Source: an uncultured Clostridia bacterium (lineage in GTDB: Bacteria; Bacillota; Clostridia; Oscillospirales; QAKW01). From it: a stretch of 64,000 nucleotides of DNA. The stretch spans positions 94,285 to 158,284 of the forward strand of contig CALWYZ010000002.1 of NCBI GenBank assembly GCA_944385895.1, given 5' to 3'. Shown piece after piece: positions 32,987-42,871 of this stretch. The notes beneath the pieces are model-generated. The model made no database searches and was not told the DNA's origin. It saw only the letters and a program-made list of their open reading frames with translations. How positions within the stretch are numbered: the stretch's first letter is position 1; every line of letters begins with the position of its first letter. The position numbers and the translations under genes were made by a program.

Positions 32987-34372
32987 ATGGCTTTGCCTGA
33001 ATTGGATTACAAACAATATATTTGCGGATTAAAGGAATTTTTCTCGCGTACAAAAACAACGCCGAAAGCGATGATTGTAACATATGGCTGTCAGCAGAAT
33101 ATAAGTGACAGTGAAATAATAAAAGGAATGCTCAAACAAAGCGGATACGAATTTTGCGACTCATATGATAAGGCGGATCTTGTTGTGTTTAATACCTGTG
33201 CCGTAAGAGAGCATGCTGAGCTTCGCGTGTACGGAAATATCGGCGCACTCAAGCCGGTGAAAAAACAGCGTCCGAATCTGAAAATCGCTGTTTGCGGATG
33301 TATGATGCAGCAAGAACAGGTACAAAAACAAATAAAACAAAAATACCGTCATGTCGATATGGTTTTCGGACCGTCACTCATATATAGGTTTCCTGAAATG
33401 CTGTATAAATCTATTACAGAAAATATCAGGATATTTGACCGTTCGGAACATCCGGAAATCGTTGAAGGACTTCCTGTGCAGCGTGCTGATAACAATAAGG
33501 CTTGGGTAACCGTTATGTATGGGTGCAATAATTTTTGCACTTACTGTATCGTTCCTTATTTAAGAGGTAGGGAAAGGAGCAGAGATCCTCAAAATATTAT
33601 AAACGAAGTAAAGGAACTTATCAGCTGCGGTTATAAAGATATAACTTTGCTAGGACAAAATGTCAATTCATACGGTAAAGATCTTGAAATGGATTATGAT
33701 TTTGCCGATTTGCTGAAAGATCTTAATGATTTAGAGGGCGATTTTTGGCTGAGATTTGTTACAAGTCATCCAAAGGATTGTACTAAAAAGCTGATAGACA
33801 CAATGGCGGCTTGCGATAAAGTATGCAAACAGCTTCATCTTCCTTTTCAGTCAGGAAGTGATAGGGTGCTCAAGGCAATGAATAGAAATTATACTTTTGA
33901 TCAATATGTCAGTCTTACAGACTATGTGCGTGAAAAAATGCCAGATATTGTCCTTACAGGCGATGTGATTGTCGGGTTTCCGGGTGAGACTGACGATGAA
34001 TTTGAGGATACTGTACGGCTTGTCAAAAGGGTGGAATTTGATAACCTGTTTACGTTTATTTATTCAAAGCGCAGCGGTACACCGGCCGCCATCATGGATA
34101 ATCAGATTGATGATGCTGTCAAGTCTTGGCGTTTTGACAGATTACTGTCTGTACTTCATCCTATCTCAAAAAAGAAAAATGATGCTTATTTTGGCAAAAC
34201 CGTAAAAGTTTTTGTTGAAGGTGAAAGCAAAACCGACAGTAATGTTCTTTGCGGAAAAACAGAGGGAGGCAAGACTGTGGATTTTATGGCAGATAAATCT
34301 TTAATAGGCAGTTTTGTCAATGTTAGGATAATTGAGTGTAAAACCTGGAATTTGATAGGAGAGTTAATATAA
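32987..34372 (+). CDS. miaB: tRNA-2-methylthio-N6-isopentenyladenosine synthase MiaB
   Basis: Radical SAM enzyme that adds the 2-methylthio group to i6A37 of tRNAs reading UNN codons. 461 residues. The N-terminal UPF0004 domain carries TYGCQQN, NTCAVREHA and VCGCMMQ cysteines for the auxiliary cluster. The radical SAM motif CNNFCTYC is followed by IVPYLRGRERSR, and a C-terminal TRAM domain ends the protein. ATG 32987 lies almost on its AGGGG; TTG 32993 is better spaced and may be the true start. MiaA, which makes its substrate, is encoded in the same operon (39321). Confidence 0.95.
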   Translation: MALPELDYKQYICGLKEFFSRTKTTPKAMIVTYGCQQNISDSEIIKGMLKQSGYEFCDSYDKADLVVFNTCAVREHAELRVYGNIGALKPVKKQRPNLKIAVCGCMMQQEQVQKQIKQKYRHVDMVFGPSLIYRFPEMLYKSITENIRIFDRSEHPEIVEGLPVQRADNNKAWVTVMYGCNNFCTYCIVPYLRGRERSRDPQNIINEVKELISCGYKDITLLGQNVNSYGKDLEMDYDFADLLKDLNDLEGDFWLRFVTSHPKDCTKKLIDTMAACDKVCKQLHLPFQSGSDRVLKAMNRNYTFDQYVSLTDYVREKMPDIVLTGDVIVGFPGETDDEFEDTVRLVKRVEFDNLFTFIYSKRSGTPAAIMDNQIDDAVKSWRFDRLLSVLHPISKKKNDAYFGKTVKVFVEGESKTDSNVLCGKTEGGKTVDFMADKSLIGSFVNVRIIECKTWNLIGELI

Positions 34373-34788
34373 TGGATAACAACACAACCAATATAACGGA
34401 GATAATAGAAAAAACAAAAGAGTTGGGAAAACTTCTGGAAAACAGTAATCAGGTAAAGGCCCTGGCAGCAGCCAGAGCCGCATATGAGCAAAATGCGGAT
34501 ATACAGGAACTGAATGGTCAGTTCAATATACATAAAATGTCGATCGCAGCTCTGTCAAGACAGGAAAATCCCGATGAGGAACGAATTTCCGGCCATGAGC
34601 AAAAGCTTAAGGAAATATATGACAGCATTATGTCGTCAAAAGTTATGACTGAATATCAAAAGAGTACTCAGGCTGTAGAACAGCTTGTGTCTGAGATTAA
34701 TAATATATTGAATTTTTACATTACCGGACAAACTCCGCAGGGCTGTACAGGTTCTTGCGCCACATGCAGCGGGTGTTCAGGAAAGTAA
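34372..34788 (+). CDS. YlbF/YmcA-family protein with Cys-rich tail
   Basis: 138 residues. The helical body (IIEKTKELGKLLENSNQV, YEQNADIQELNGQF) matches the YlbF/YmcA family, which in B. subtilis forms the Y-complex that assists RNase Y and binds [4Fe-4S] clusters. The C-terminus carries C125, C129, C132 and C135 in a Gly/Ser tail, suited to metal or cluster binding. The start overlaps the miaB stop by one base, so expression is coupled. No ymcA or yaaT partner is in the window. Confidence 0.8.
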   Translation: MDNNTTNITEIIEKTKELGKLLENSNQVKALAAARAAYEQNADIQELNGQFNIHKMSIAALSRQENPDEERISGHEQKLKEIYDSIMSSKVMTEYQKSTQAVEQLVSEINNILNFYITGQTPQGCTGSCATCSGCSGK

Positions 34789-34804
34789 AACAGAGGTAGT
34801 AAAA

Positions 34805-37396
34805 ATGGCTAAAATTTCTCCTATGATGGAACAGTATTTCAAAATAAAAGAAGAATATCCCGATTATATACTTTTGTATAGAGTCGGGGACTTCTATGAA
34901 ATGTTTTACGATGATGCCGTTACCGTTTCTGCAGAGCTTGATATGACATTGACAGGAAAAGACTGCGGTCAGGAAGAACGCGCACCCATGTGCGGAATGC
35001 CATATCATTCCTGTGAAGGATATATTGCACGTCTTGTCGCAAACGGTCATAAGGTGTGCGTGTGCGATCAGGTTGAGGATCCTAAAACCGCAAAGGGTCT
35101 TGTAAAACGTGAAGTTGTCAAGGTAATAACTCCCGGAACCGTTACAGACAGCAGCATGCTTGATGCCTCCAAAAATAATTTTCTGGCATCGCTTATGATA
35201 AGATACGGAACCGCTGCACTGTGTTTTGCCGATGTTTCTACAGGGGAAATGTTTCTTACATATATAGCAGATTTTACAGAACAGGATATCATAAATGAAC
35301 TTTGTAAGTTTACGCCCAGCGAAATTTTGATATCAAACGAAGGCATAGCGCTTTCCGGCGTTACGGAATACTGCAGTAAACATTTAAATGCGCTTTTGTC
35401 TACTTTCAGTGATTCTCTGGATATAAGCCAGATATCCCAGTCCATTCTTAAGCACTTTAAAGTACATACACTTGATGAGCTTGGTGTTGAAAATGAACCT
35501 GAGCTTATAGCGTTGTATACAACCCTATCGTATATTGCCGGTACTCAGAAATGTGATATCAGCTATATTAACAAGCTTGAGGTGTACTCTAAAGTTCAAT
35601 TTATGGAAATTGATTTTAATACTCGCCGCAACCTTGAAATAACTTCAAGTATGAGACATGGTGCAAAGCAGGGCACGCTGCTGAATGTATTGGATAAAAC
35701 CAAAACATCGATGGGTACGCGTAAGCTCAAGAGTATGCTGGAGCGTCCTCTTGTCAAAGTAAGTGAGATAAATAAGCGACTTGATGCAGTGGAGGAGATG
35801 AAAAGCCATACTATCGAGAGAGACAAGCTTATAAACTGCTTGAAATCAATCCACGACCTGGACAGGCTTATGACAAGGTTCATGCTGGGCTCAGGCAACG
35901 CGAAGGATCTTAACGCTTTCAAAAATGCATTTGAAGTTCTGCCGGATATAAAGCAATCATTGTCAGAGCTTGATTCTCCATTGCTTGAGAAGATATCCGA
36001 TGATATAGTTGAACAGAGCCAGCTGTATGATATAATAAAAAAAGCAATAAAGGAAAACCCGCCTTTTACCATTAAAGAAGGCGGCATGATAAATGACGGG
36101 TATGACAGTACAGTGGATGAAAACAGACATCTGCTTAATGATGCCAAGGATTTAATAGCCTCACTTGAACAAAAAGAAAAGGAAGCTACCGGAATAAAGT
36201 CTCTTAAAATAAGTTATAACAGAGTTTTTGGTTATTACATAGAGGTCACTAAGATGTATTATGATCTTGTCCCTGACAGTTATATCAGAAAGCAGACACT
36301 TGCCAACTGCGAAAGGTTTATAACCCAGGAACTGAAAGATCTTGAAACTAAGATACTATACGCCTCTGAACGCCTCAATAGCCGTGAGTATGATTTATTT
36401 TGTTCTATACGAGACGCTGTCAAGTTGCAGTTCGCTAACGTTCAGAAAACAAGTCAGGCTCTGGCAATGCTTGACGTTATTATTTCTCTGTCGGTTGTTG
36501 CACAGCAGAACAATTATGTCCGTCCGGATGTTGATCAGGGTGATGAGATAAATATTATAGAAGGACGGCATCCGGTGGTTGAAACCGTTCTTAATGATAC
36601 TCTGTTTGTTCCGAACAATATGCATCTTGATTGTCAGAGCAATAGAGTAATGATATTAACAGGTCCGAATATGGCCGGAAAATCTACATATATGCGGCAG
36701 AATGCCATGATAATCCTAATGGCTCAGATTGGCTCGTTTGTGCCGGCAAAGAATGCTCATATTGGTGTTGTTGATAAGATTTTTACACGAGTGGGGGCAT
36801 CTGATGATCTGGCAGCAGGTCAGTCTACATTTATGCTTGAAATGCTTGAGGTGGCGTATATACTTAAAAATGCGACTTCAAGGAGCTTTTTAGTCTTTGA
36901 TGAGATAGGCAGAGGCACCTCCACATATGATGGAATGAGTATAGCAAAAGCTGTGGTTGAATATGTTGCCGATAAAAAGAAAATCGGGGCAAAGACTTTG
37001 TTTGCAACGCATTATCATGAACTTTGTGAACTTGCAGATACGGTTGATGGCGTCGTTAACTTTAATGTTGCTGTAAAAAAACGCGGCGACGGCATCGTAT
37101 TTCTCAGAAAAATCATTCCGGGCGGAACAGATGACAGCTTTGGGATCGAAGTGGCCGCACTTGCTGGTATTGATAATTCTATTGTAAAGCGTGCTAAAGA
37201 GGTGTTACACGAACTGGAAACTAGCGGCAAAGTTAAAATCATAACAAAATATGAAAGTCAGAATGATCAGCTCACTGTTTCTGACCTGAACTCAAATGAA
37301 ATAATCGAAAAGCTTAAAACAATAGATGTGAGTACTATAACTCCTATTGAGGCTATGAGCATACTATATGAACTCTCAAATAAAGCTAAGCAGTAA
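34805..37396 (+). CDS. mutS: DNA mismatch repair protein MutS
   Basis: Recognises mismatches and, with ATP, recruits MutL. 863 residues, the standard MutS1 length. The mismatch wedge motif is in VGDFYEMFYDDA (Phe and Glu of FxE). The ATPase has Walker A GPNMAGKSTYM near residue 620, the SFMLEML-like helix (STFMLEML), Walker B VFDEIGRGTSTYDG and the FATHYHEL histidine. It is followed by mutL after 12 nt, forming the usual mutSL pair. Confidence 0.97.
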   Translation: MAKISPMMEQYFKIKEEYPDYILLYRVGDFYEMFYDDAVTVSAELDMTLTGKDCGQEERAPMCGMPYHSCEGYIARLVANGHKVCVCDQVEDPKTAKGLVKREVVKVITPGTVTDSSMLDASKNNFLASLMIRYGTAALCFADVSTGEMFLTYIADFTEQDIINELCKFTPSEILISNEGIALSGVTEYCSKHLNALLSTFSDSLDISQISQSILKHFKVHTLDELGVENEPELIALYTTLSYIAGTQKCDISYINKLEVYSKVQFMEIDFNTRRNLEITSSMRHGAKQGTLLNVLDKTKTSMGTRKLKSMLERPLVKVSEINKRLDAVEEMKSHTIERDKLINCLKSIHDLDRLMTRFMLGSGNAKDLNAFKNAFEVLPDIKQSLSELDSPLLEKISDDIVEQSQLYDIIKKAIKENPPFTIKEGGMINDGYDSTVDENRHLLNDAKDLIASLEQKEKEATGIKSLKISYNRVFGYYIEVTKMYYDLVPDSYIRKQTLANCERFITQELKDLETKILYASERLNSREYDLFCSIRDAVKLQFANVQKTSQALAMLDVIISLSVVAQQNNYVRPDVDQGDEINIIEGRHPVVETVLNDTLFVPNNMHLDCQSNRVMILTGPNMAGKSTYMRQNAMIILMAQIGSFVPAKNAHIGVVDKIFTRVGASDDLAAGQSTFMLEMLEVAYILKNATSRSFLVFDEIGRGTSTYDGMSIAKAVVEYVADKKKIGAKTLFATHYHELCELADTVDGVVNFNVAVKKRGDGIVFLRKIIPGGTDDSFGIEVAALAGIDNSIVKRAKEVLHELETSGKVKIITKYESQNDQLTVSDLNSNEIIEKLKTIDVSTITPIEAMSILYELSNKAKQ

Positions 37397-37408
37397 ACGG
37401 AGATTGAA

Positions 37409-39319
37409 ATGCGCAAAATTAAGGTGTTAAATAAAAATTTGTCGAATATGATAGCTGCTGGAGAGGTGGTTGAACGACCGGCAAGTGTTGTGAAAGAGCT
37501 TGTTGAAAATTCTCTTGACAGCGGCGCCGATAATATAGTCGTTGAAGTCAGAAACGGAGGCAAGACATACATTCGCGTGACGGATAACGGGTGCGGTATG
37601 ACCAAGGAAGATGCCAGGACTGCATTTTTAAGGCATGCTACAAGTAAGATTACATGTGAGGCAGACCTTTTTAATATAAGTACTATGGGCTTTCGCGGTG
37701 AGGCTCTTGCAGCTATTTCCGCAGTATCAAAAGTTGAACTGATGACCGCTGTATCTTTAGACTATTATGGAACAGATATAATTGTGGAGGGCGGAGAAGA
37801 AATCAGCTGTAAAGAATTAGGCCTTCCCGAGGGAACGACAATAATCGTGCGGGATCTGTTTTATAATACTCCCGCACGCATGAACTTCCTTAAAAAAGAT
37901 GCGACGGAAAACGCAAACATTGTATCTCTTGTAAACAAGTTTGCAATCGGTTATCCCAATGTCTCGTTTAAGCTTATTGTAGATAACAAGGTGACGCTTG
38001 CTACCGATAAAAGCTTGGAGCTTATTGAAACGATATATTCAGTGTTTGGCAAAGAAATCAGTGACAACCTGATTAAAGCTGAGCGCCTTGAGCAAGACGT
38101 TTGTGTATCCGGTTATGTCGGAGTTCCCAGATGCAGCAGATCAAACAGAAATTTTCAGTTGTTCTATGTTAATAACAGAATCGTTAAAAGCAAAACATTG
38201 ACCGCTGCTCTGGACAGGGCATATCATAATCTGCTGATGAACGGCAAATATGCAGTAAGTATTCTTTTTATAAGTCTTGCATATGACAAGGTGGATGTTA
38301 ATGTTCACCCAACAAAAAATGAAGTTAAATTTTCCGACGAAAAGAAAATATTTGACGCGGTTTATTATGCTGTGAGAAATGCAGTCGATTCTGAGCCCCA
38401 GCTTAAAAGAAACGTTTTGGAGTTTTTGGAAAAGTCTGATAAGGTCCCCGTAAAAGAATTTGACTCTGAATCAAAACAACAAAACATGCCTTTTGAAAAT
38501 ATCCGCTTTACAGATCTAAAAAGTGAAAGTAAATCAAACCCCGACAATGCCCAAAATGATGAAAATAAAGATATACCTGTTGTTACGGTGTCACCGTTTA
38601 ACAGTATAAATACCAATCGTTATGTTAATACAACTCTTCGTGACAGCGGATATTTTGTCAGGGAGACTAAACTTGATCCCGATGAATTATCTGAAAAATT
38701 CAGTCTTGAAAATACAGATGACTCCTACATACTGAAGCCTGAAATTCCGTATAGGTATATAGGTGAGGTATTTAAAACTTATATAATCATAGAGAGTGGC
38801 AGCAGTTTTTATCTTGTGGACAAGCATGCTGCGCATGAGAGAATACTGTTTAACAAAATATACGATATGTATAAAAACAGTGAAAAGTACAGTCAGCAGC
38901 TGATTGCGGGAATACCGGTCACTCTTTCGCCAGAGGAAGCTGATGTTGCGCGTCAGAATAAAGAAAAGCTTGAAAAACTCGGATATGAGTTTGACGCTTT
39001 CGGAGATTATGATGTCATACTTAGAACAATCCCATATGTTATCTCTCCCGGAGATACCGTAGCGGCGTTTATGGAAATGATAGATATTCTCAGTGAGAAT
39101 AAAAATCTTGATATGACAGAGTTTGAAAACGCAACACTGAAAATGCTTTCTTGTAGAGCCGCTGTAAAGGCGGGTTTTGACAGCAGTGATGATGAGCTGG
39201 AAAGTTTTATTGAAAAACTGTTGCTTGAAGGTAATGTCAATTATTGTCCTCACGGCAGACCTATTATTTGTGAATATACCAAGGAAAGCGTTGAAAAAGC
39301 TTTCAAAAGGATACTTTGA
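37409..39319 (+). CDS. mutL: DNA mismatch repair protein MutL
   Basis: GHKL ATPase and nickase of mismatch repair, 636 residues. The N-terminal motifs are IAAGEVVERPASVVKEL, DNGCGM and TMGFRGEALAAISA. An Asp/Ser/Asn-rich linker spans about residues 335-430. The C-terminal endonuclease domain has DKHAAHERILFN where DQHAx2Ex4E is expected: the first Glu is kept, the last is Asn. The other metal motifs SCRAAVKAG and YCPHGRPI are present. Incision activity is likely but the motif change deserves note. Confidence 0.95.
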   Translation: MRKIKVLNKNLSNMIAAGEVVERPASVVKELVENSLDSGADNIVVEVRNGGKTYIRVTDNGCGMTKEDARTAFLRHATSKITCEADLFNISTMGFRGEALAAISAVSKVELMTAVSLDYYGTDIIVEGGEEISCKELGLPEGTTIIVRDLFYNTPARMNFLKKDATENANIVSLVNKFAIGYPNVSFKLIVDNKVTLATDKSLELIETIYSVFGKEISDNLIKAERLEQDVCVSGYVGVPRCSRSNRNFQLFYVNNRIVKSKTLTAALDRAYHNLLMNGKYAVSILFISLAYDKVDVNVHPTKNEVKFSDEKKIFDAVYYAVRNAVDSEPQLKRNVLEFLEKSDKVPVKEFDSESKQQNMPFENIRFTDLKSESKSNPDNAQNDENKDIPVVTVSPFNSINTNRYVNTTLRDSGYFVRETKLDPDELSEKFSLENTDDSYILKPEIPYRYIGEVFKTYIIIESGSSFYLVDKHAAHERILFNKIYDMYKNSEKYSQQLIAGIPVTLSPEEADVARQNKEKLEKLGYEFDAFGDYDVILRTIPYVISPGDTVAAFMEMIDILSENKNLDMTEFENATLKMLSCRAAVKAGFDSSDDELESFIEKLLLEGNVNYCPHGRPIICEYTKESVEKAFKRIL

Positions 39320-39320
39320 T

Positions 39321-40277
39321 ATGGCACGGGATAAAATAGTTGTCGTCTGCGGTCCGACGGCTTCAGGAAAAACCTCGCTTGCCATAGAAATTGCAAAGCG
39401 CTGTAACGCCGAAATAGTTTCGGCGGATTCTATGCAGATTTATAAGGAAATGAATATAGGTACCGCAAAGCCCGATTTGAAAGAACAGCAGGGTATACCT
39501 CATTACATGCTTAATGTTGCATCTGTTAGCGAACAATACAATGTCTCACGCTATGTAAAAGAGGCTAATGAGTGTATTGAAAAAATACTTGCAAAGGGAA
39601 AAAACGTAATAGTTGTAGGCGGGACCGGTCTATATATTGACAGCCTTATAAATAACATTAATTTTTTCGAAATCGAGAACGATTTTGATTACCGCAAGTA
39701 TCTTGGTCAGCTTGCTGAAAAAAACGGAAACGGGTTTGTTCATGATATGTTAAGTACTGTGGATAAATCGGCAGCAGACCGACTTCATCCAAATGATTTG
39801 AAACGTGTTATTCGTGCTTTAGAGGTATATAAAGTGACCGGTAAAACCATATCGCAGATTCAGTCAGACAGCATACGCCAACGAAGATACGAACCGGTAT
39901 TTATAGGTCTTGATTATGAGGACAGATCCGTGCTGTATAGTCGTATCGAAAAGCGCGTCGAACAGATGATTCAAGATGGTTTGGAACAAGAGGCACGCGG
40001 CCTTTTGAATTTAAAACTTTCGGAAACTGCCTCTGCCGCAATAGGCTACAAAGAAATGTTTGAGTATATCCGGCAGGAAACAACACTTGAACAGGCAGTT
40101 TGCAGCATTTGTCAGAGAACTCGTAATTATGCAAAAAGACAGCTTACCTGGTTTAGAAAAAACAGCGAGATAAATTGGTTTTATCCGCCAAAATATCAAT
40201 ATAATGTTCAGAAAATTACCGACGACGTTTGCAGCATCGTGGATTTAAAGGAAAATAATAATGAAGCCGAAATTTAA
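39321..40277 (+). CDS. miaA: tRNA dimethylallyltransferase MiaA
   Basis: Adds the isopentenyl group to A37 of tRNA, giving MiaB its substrate. 318 residues from ATG 39321, one base after the mutL stop; the frame is open upstream into mutL but the family N-terminus begins here. Walker A GPTASGKTS, the DSMQIYKEMNIGTAKP substrate motif, GGTGLYIDSL and the C-terminal RTRNYAKRQLTWFR are all present. The prenyl donor (DMAPP) comes from the MEP pathway, of which dxr and ispG lie further on. Confidence 0.96.
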   Translation: MARDKIVVVCGPTASGKTSLAIEIAKRCNAEIVSADSMQIYKEMNIGTAKPDLKEQQGIPHYMLNVASVSEQYNVSRYVKEANECIEKILAKGKNVIVVGGTGLYIDSLINNINFFEIENDFDYRKYLGQLAEKNGNGFVHDMLSTVDKSAADRLHPNDLKRVIRALEVYKVTGKTISQIQSDSIRQRRYEPVFIGLDYEDRSVLYSRIEKRVEQMIQDGLEQEARGLLNLKLSETASAAIGYKEMFEYIRQETTLEQAVCSICQRTRNYAKRQLTWFRKNSEINWFYPPKYQYNVQKITDDVCSIVDLKENNNEAEI

Positions 40278-41484
40278 TTTTATAAAACTATTGATAGCAC
40301 TTTTTTCCGTGTTTGTTTGTTTGGTTATAGTTTATCAAATATATTGTTATTTTTATGTGTCTGTTGCCACCGAATATGCCACTTTAATAGAGTGTGAAGA
40401 TACCGAGACGGTTTCGGGTTACTTTTTGCGCGATGAATCTGTTATAAAGTCAGAAAACTCAAAATACATCGATATCACGGTCAACAGCGGAGAAAAAGTA
40501 TCCAATGGCGGTGTTATCGCAAATGTTTATTCCTCTGAGGATTCTGCAAAAACACAGTCGCAGATACGTGACCTTCAGCTTCGCATAGATGAAATCAAGT
40601 CGGTAATATCAGCAGCTTCCGGATATAATACAGGCAGCGAGTATAAAAATGAAATCAAAAAAGATGCAATAAACATTTCACGCTATTTATCGCAAGGGGA
40701 TATTTCAGAAGCTTTTGCCGCCGCATCGGATTTTACGTCAAATGTAATTAAAAGTAAAATTTCAAAGGGTGAGATAACAAATTATACTGATAAATTAAAA
40801 GAGCTGGAAAATCAGATGTCCGTGCTTGTGTCTTCGTCAGCTCCTGTGGCAAGCTATATAACTGCTGCTAATTCCGGATATTTTGTGGAGAAGGCGGACG
40901 GTCTTGAAAATCAGCTGTCGCTTGCTCTTGCTGATGATATAACAGCCGAATCATTTCAGAATATTGAAGAAAAATGCACGCAAAACACCGCTTATACTGA
41001 AAATTATATAGGCAAACTTGTGTCAGGTTCCATCTGGAGAGTATGTTTTAAAACAGAAAGTGAAAAGTTTGATAAAACCGATGCCGGTTCAACATTGTAT
41101 ATTCATATACCATCCGTTACGGACGATAAAATTAAATGCACCGTTTCAAGCATTTCAAAAGATGGTAACTATACATATGTAGTGCTTGAATCAAATGTGA
41201 TTTCAGGAGATATTCTGGCACAAAGAAGCTGTCAGATTGATGTTGTTATTGATACTTACAGCGGTCTGCGTGTAGATAAAAATGCAATACGAAAAGTTGA
41301 GGACGTTGAAGGGGTTTATATACGCTCTAACGGTATTTTGAAATATCGTAAAGTTAATATACTTTACATAAGCTCCACATATGTGGTTGTGGAATATGAC
41401 GTATTAGATACATCGGGACTTCAGGCGTACGATGAGGTCGTGGTTAAAGGATCAAATCTATATGAGGGGAAGGTGGTAGCTTGA
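40261..41484 (+). CDS. HlyD-like membrane-fusion/adaptor protein
   Basis: 407 residues with one N-terminal membrane anchor (about 8-32). A lipoyl-like barrel half (NSGEKVSNGGVIANVYSSED), a coiled-coil hairpin starting DLQLRIDEIKSVI, and a C-terminal beta domain resemble HlyD/AcrA adaptors. No transporter or outer-membrane partner is encoded nearby, and many Clostridia carry such a gene ahead of the yggS-sepF cluster, so a role in envelope or division is possible. The start overlaps miaA by 17 nt and the stop overlaps yggS by 4 nt. Confidence 0.7.
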   Translation: MKPKFNFIKLLIALFSVFVCLVIVYQIYCYFYVSVATEYATLIECEDTETVSGYFLRDESVIKSENSKYIDITVNSGEKVSNGGVIANVYSSEDSAKTQSQIRDLQLRIDEIKSVISAASGYNTGSEYKNEIKKDAINISRYLSQGDISEAFAAASDFTSNVIKSKISKGEITNYTDKLKELENQMSVLVSSSAPVASYITAANSGYFVEKADGLENQLSLALADDITAESFQNIEEKCTQNTAYTENYIGKLVSGSIWRVCFKTESEKFDKTDAGSTLYIHIPSVTDDKIKCTVSSISKDGNYTYVVLESNVISGDILAQRSCQIDVVIDTYSGLRVDKNAIRKVEDVEGVYIRSNGILKYRKVNILYISSTYVVVEYDVLDTSGLQAYDEVVVKGSNLYEGKVVA

Positions 41485-42161
41485 ACACTGATTTGAAACA
41501 AAGAATAGAGTCGCTGCTTGAAGAAACGGAAAACAAAGGCGTAAGACTGGTAGCGGCCACAAAAACTGTTTGTCCGGAAATAATTAACGAAGCTGTTTCT
41601 TACGGAATAAAAACCATCGGGGAAAACCGAGTACAGGAGTTGCTGGAAAAGTACGATAAAATTGATAAAAGAAATATTGAAATCCATTTTATCGGCAAGC
41701 TTCAGACAAATAAGGTAAAATACATCATTGACAAGGTTGATCTAATACATTCAGTTGACAGTCTTAAGCTCGGTCAGGTGATAAATAAGTATGCAGCTGA
41801 ATACGGCAAAATTCAGGAAATACTTATTGAAGTCAATGTGTCGGGCGAAGAAACAAAAGGCGGAATAGCACCTGATGAATTGGAACAACTGCTGGTCTCT
41901 CTCTCTAAACTTGACAATATAAAAGTCAGAGGCTTGATGTGTATACCAAGTGTGGAAAAAATTCCCGGAGAAAATAAGCGCTTTTTTGATTTATTATATA
42001 AATTGCTGGTTGACAATAATAATAAAAATATAGATAATATATATATGGATATCTTATCAATGGGTATGTCCGGTGATTATTTAACTGCAATTTCAAGCGG
42101 CGCTACAATGGTAAGAGTCGGCACAAAAATTTTTGGTCAAAGAAATTATACGGAGGTTTAA
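41481..42161 (+). CDS. yggS: YggS-family pyridoxal-phosphate homeostasis protein
   Basis: 226-residue TIM-barrel PLP-binding protein that buffers PLP and affects amino acid metabolism. The PLP lysine lies in LVAATKTV. IGENRVQELLEK, HFIGKLQTNKVKY and the C-terminal SMGMSGDYLTAI (SMGMSxD motif) are family hallmarks. It starts with TTG 41481, 7 nt after AGGTGG, and overlaps the preceding gene by 4 nt. It heads the conserved yggS-sepF-yggT-ylmH-divIVA segment. Confidence 0.93.
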   Translation: MNTDLKQRIESLLEETENKGVRLVAATKTVCPEIINEAVSYGIKTIGENRVQELLEKYDKIDKRNIEIHFIGKLQTNKVKYIIDKVDLIHSVDSLKLGQVINKYAAEYGKIQEILIEVNVSGEETKGGIAPDELEQLLVSLSKLDNIKVRGLMCIPSVEKIPGENKRFFDLLYKLLVDNNNKNIDNIYMDILSMGMSGDYLTAISSGATMVRVGTKIFGQRNYTEV

Positions 42162-42163
42162 TT

Positions 42164-42604
42164 ATGAGCTTAATCGATCATTTGAAAAAGTTTGCAGGGG
42201 TTGAGGGCGAAGAGGAAAACGAGGACACCAATTATGATCCCATAATCGACATGCGTAAAGATGAACTCAAAGAACAGAAGCCCACAGTAGATAAAAAAGA
42301 TAAGAATTACATGAATATAAACACAACAGCCCAGCTTCAGGTTGTACTTGTCAAACCTGAGGAATTTGAAGATGCACGCGAAATAGCGGACAATCTCATT
42401 TCCAAGAGGACAGTGCTTCTTAATATTGAAAATCTCAACAAAGACCTTTCAAGACGACTTATAGACTTTTTGAGCGGCGTTGCCTATGCACAGGGCGGAA
42501 ATATTAAAAGAGTTGCCAACAGGACATATATTATAACACCGTATAATGTTGATATACTTGGTGATGTACTGGACGGTTTGAATCCGGATAGCTTTGAGTT
42601 TTGA
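42164..42604 (+). CDS. sepF: Cell division protein SepF
   Basis: Membrane-tethering partner of FtsZ in the Z-ring. 146 residues. The N-terminal MSLIDHLKKFAGVE amphipathic helix targets the membrane, and the linker to residue 55 is acidic. The C-terminal core has VVLVKPEEFEDAREIAD, LDFL-type segment LIDFLSGVAYAQGGNIKR and ITPYNVDI, as in other SepF proteins. Only 2 nt separate it from yggS. Confidence 0.94.
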   Translation: MSLIDHLKKFAGVEGEEENEDTNYDPIIDMRKDELKEQKPTVDKKDKNYMNINTTAQLQVVLVKPEEFEDAREIADNLISKRTVLLNIENLNKDLSRRLIDFLSGVAYAQGGNIKRVANRTYIITPYNVDILGDVLDGLNPDSFEF

Positions 42605-42606
42605 TT

Positions 42607-42870
42607 ATGAGTTTGCTGATTTATATTAATCTTATTGCACGTATTGTAGTCTCTGCTTTTGAACTTGTGTTGGTTGTGTACTGTATATCAAGTTGGGTGA
42701 TACGCGATCCGTTTAATAAATTTATGCAGGTTTTGGGAATGATCGTTGAACCGGTAGTTGCACCTGTTCGCAATATTCTGCATCGTTTTTCGTTCTTCAG
42801 AAACATTCCTATTGATTTTTCTGTTCTTGTTGTTTTTATACTTTGTAACATTTTGATGGGTTTGCTATGA
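42607..42870 (+). CDS. YggT-family membrane protein
   Basis: 87 residues with two hydrophobic segments. DPFNKFMQVLGMIVEPVVAP is the conserved inter-helix signature, followed by a basic stretch. The start is taken at ATG 42607; an in-frame TTG at 42601 overlaps sepF. YggT proteins accompany sepF and divIVA widely but have no proven function. Its stop almost abuts ylmH. Confidence 0.88.
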   Translation: MSLLIYINLIARIVVSAFELVLVVYCISSWVIRDPFNKFMQVLGMIVEPVVAPVRNILHRFSFFRNIPIDFSVLVVFILCNILMGLL

Positions 42871-42871
42871 C

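Noticed and set aside
39177..39320. N-terminal extension of miaA into mutL
   Set aside because: The extension is out-of-frame mutL sequence; the P-loop family N-terminus begins at ATG 39321.
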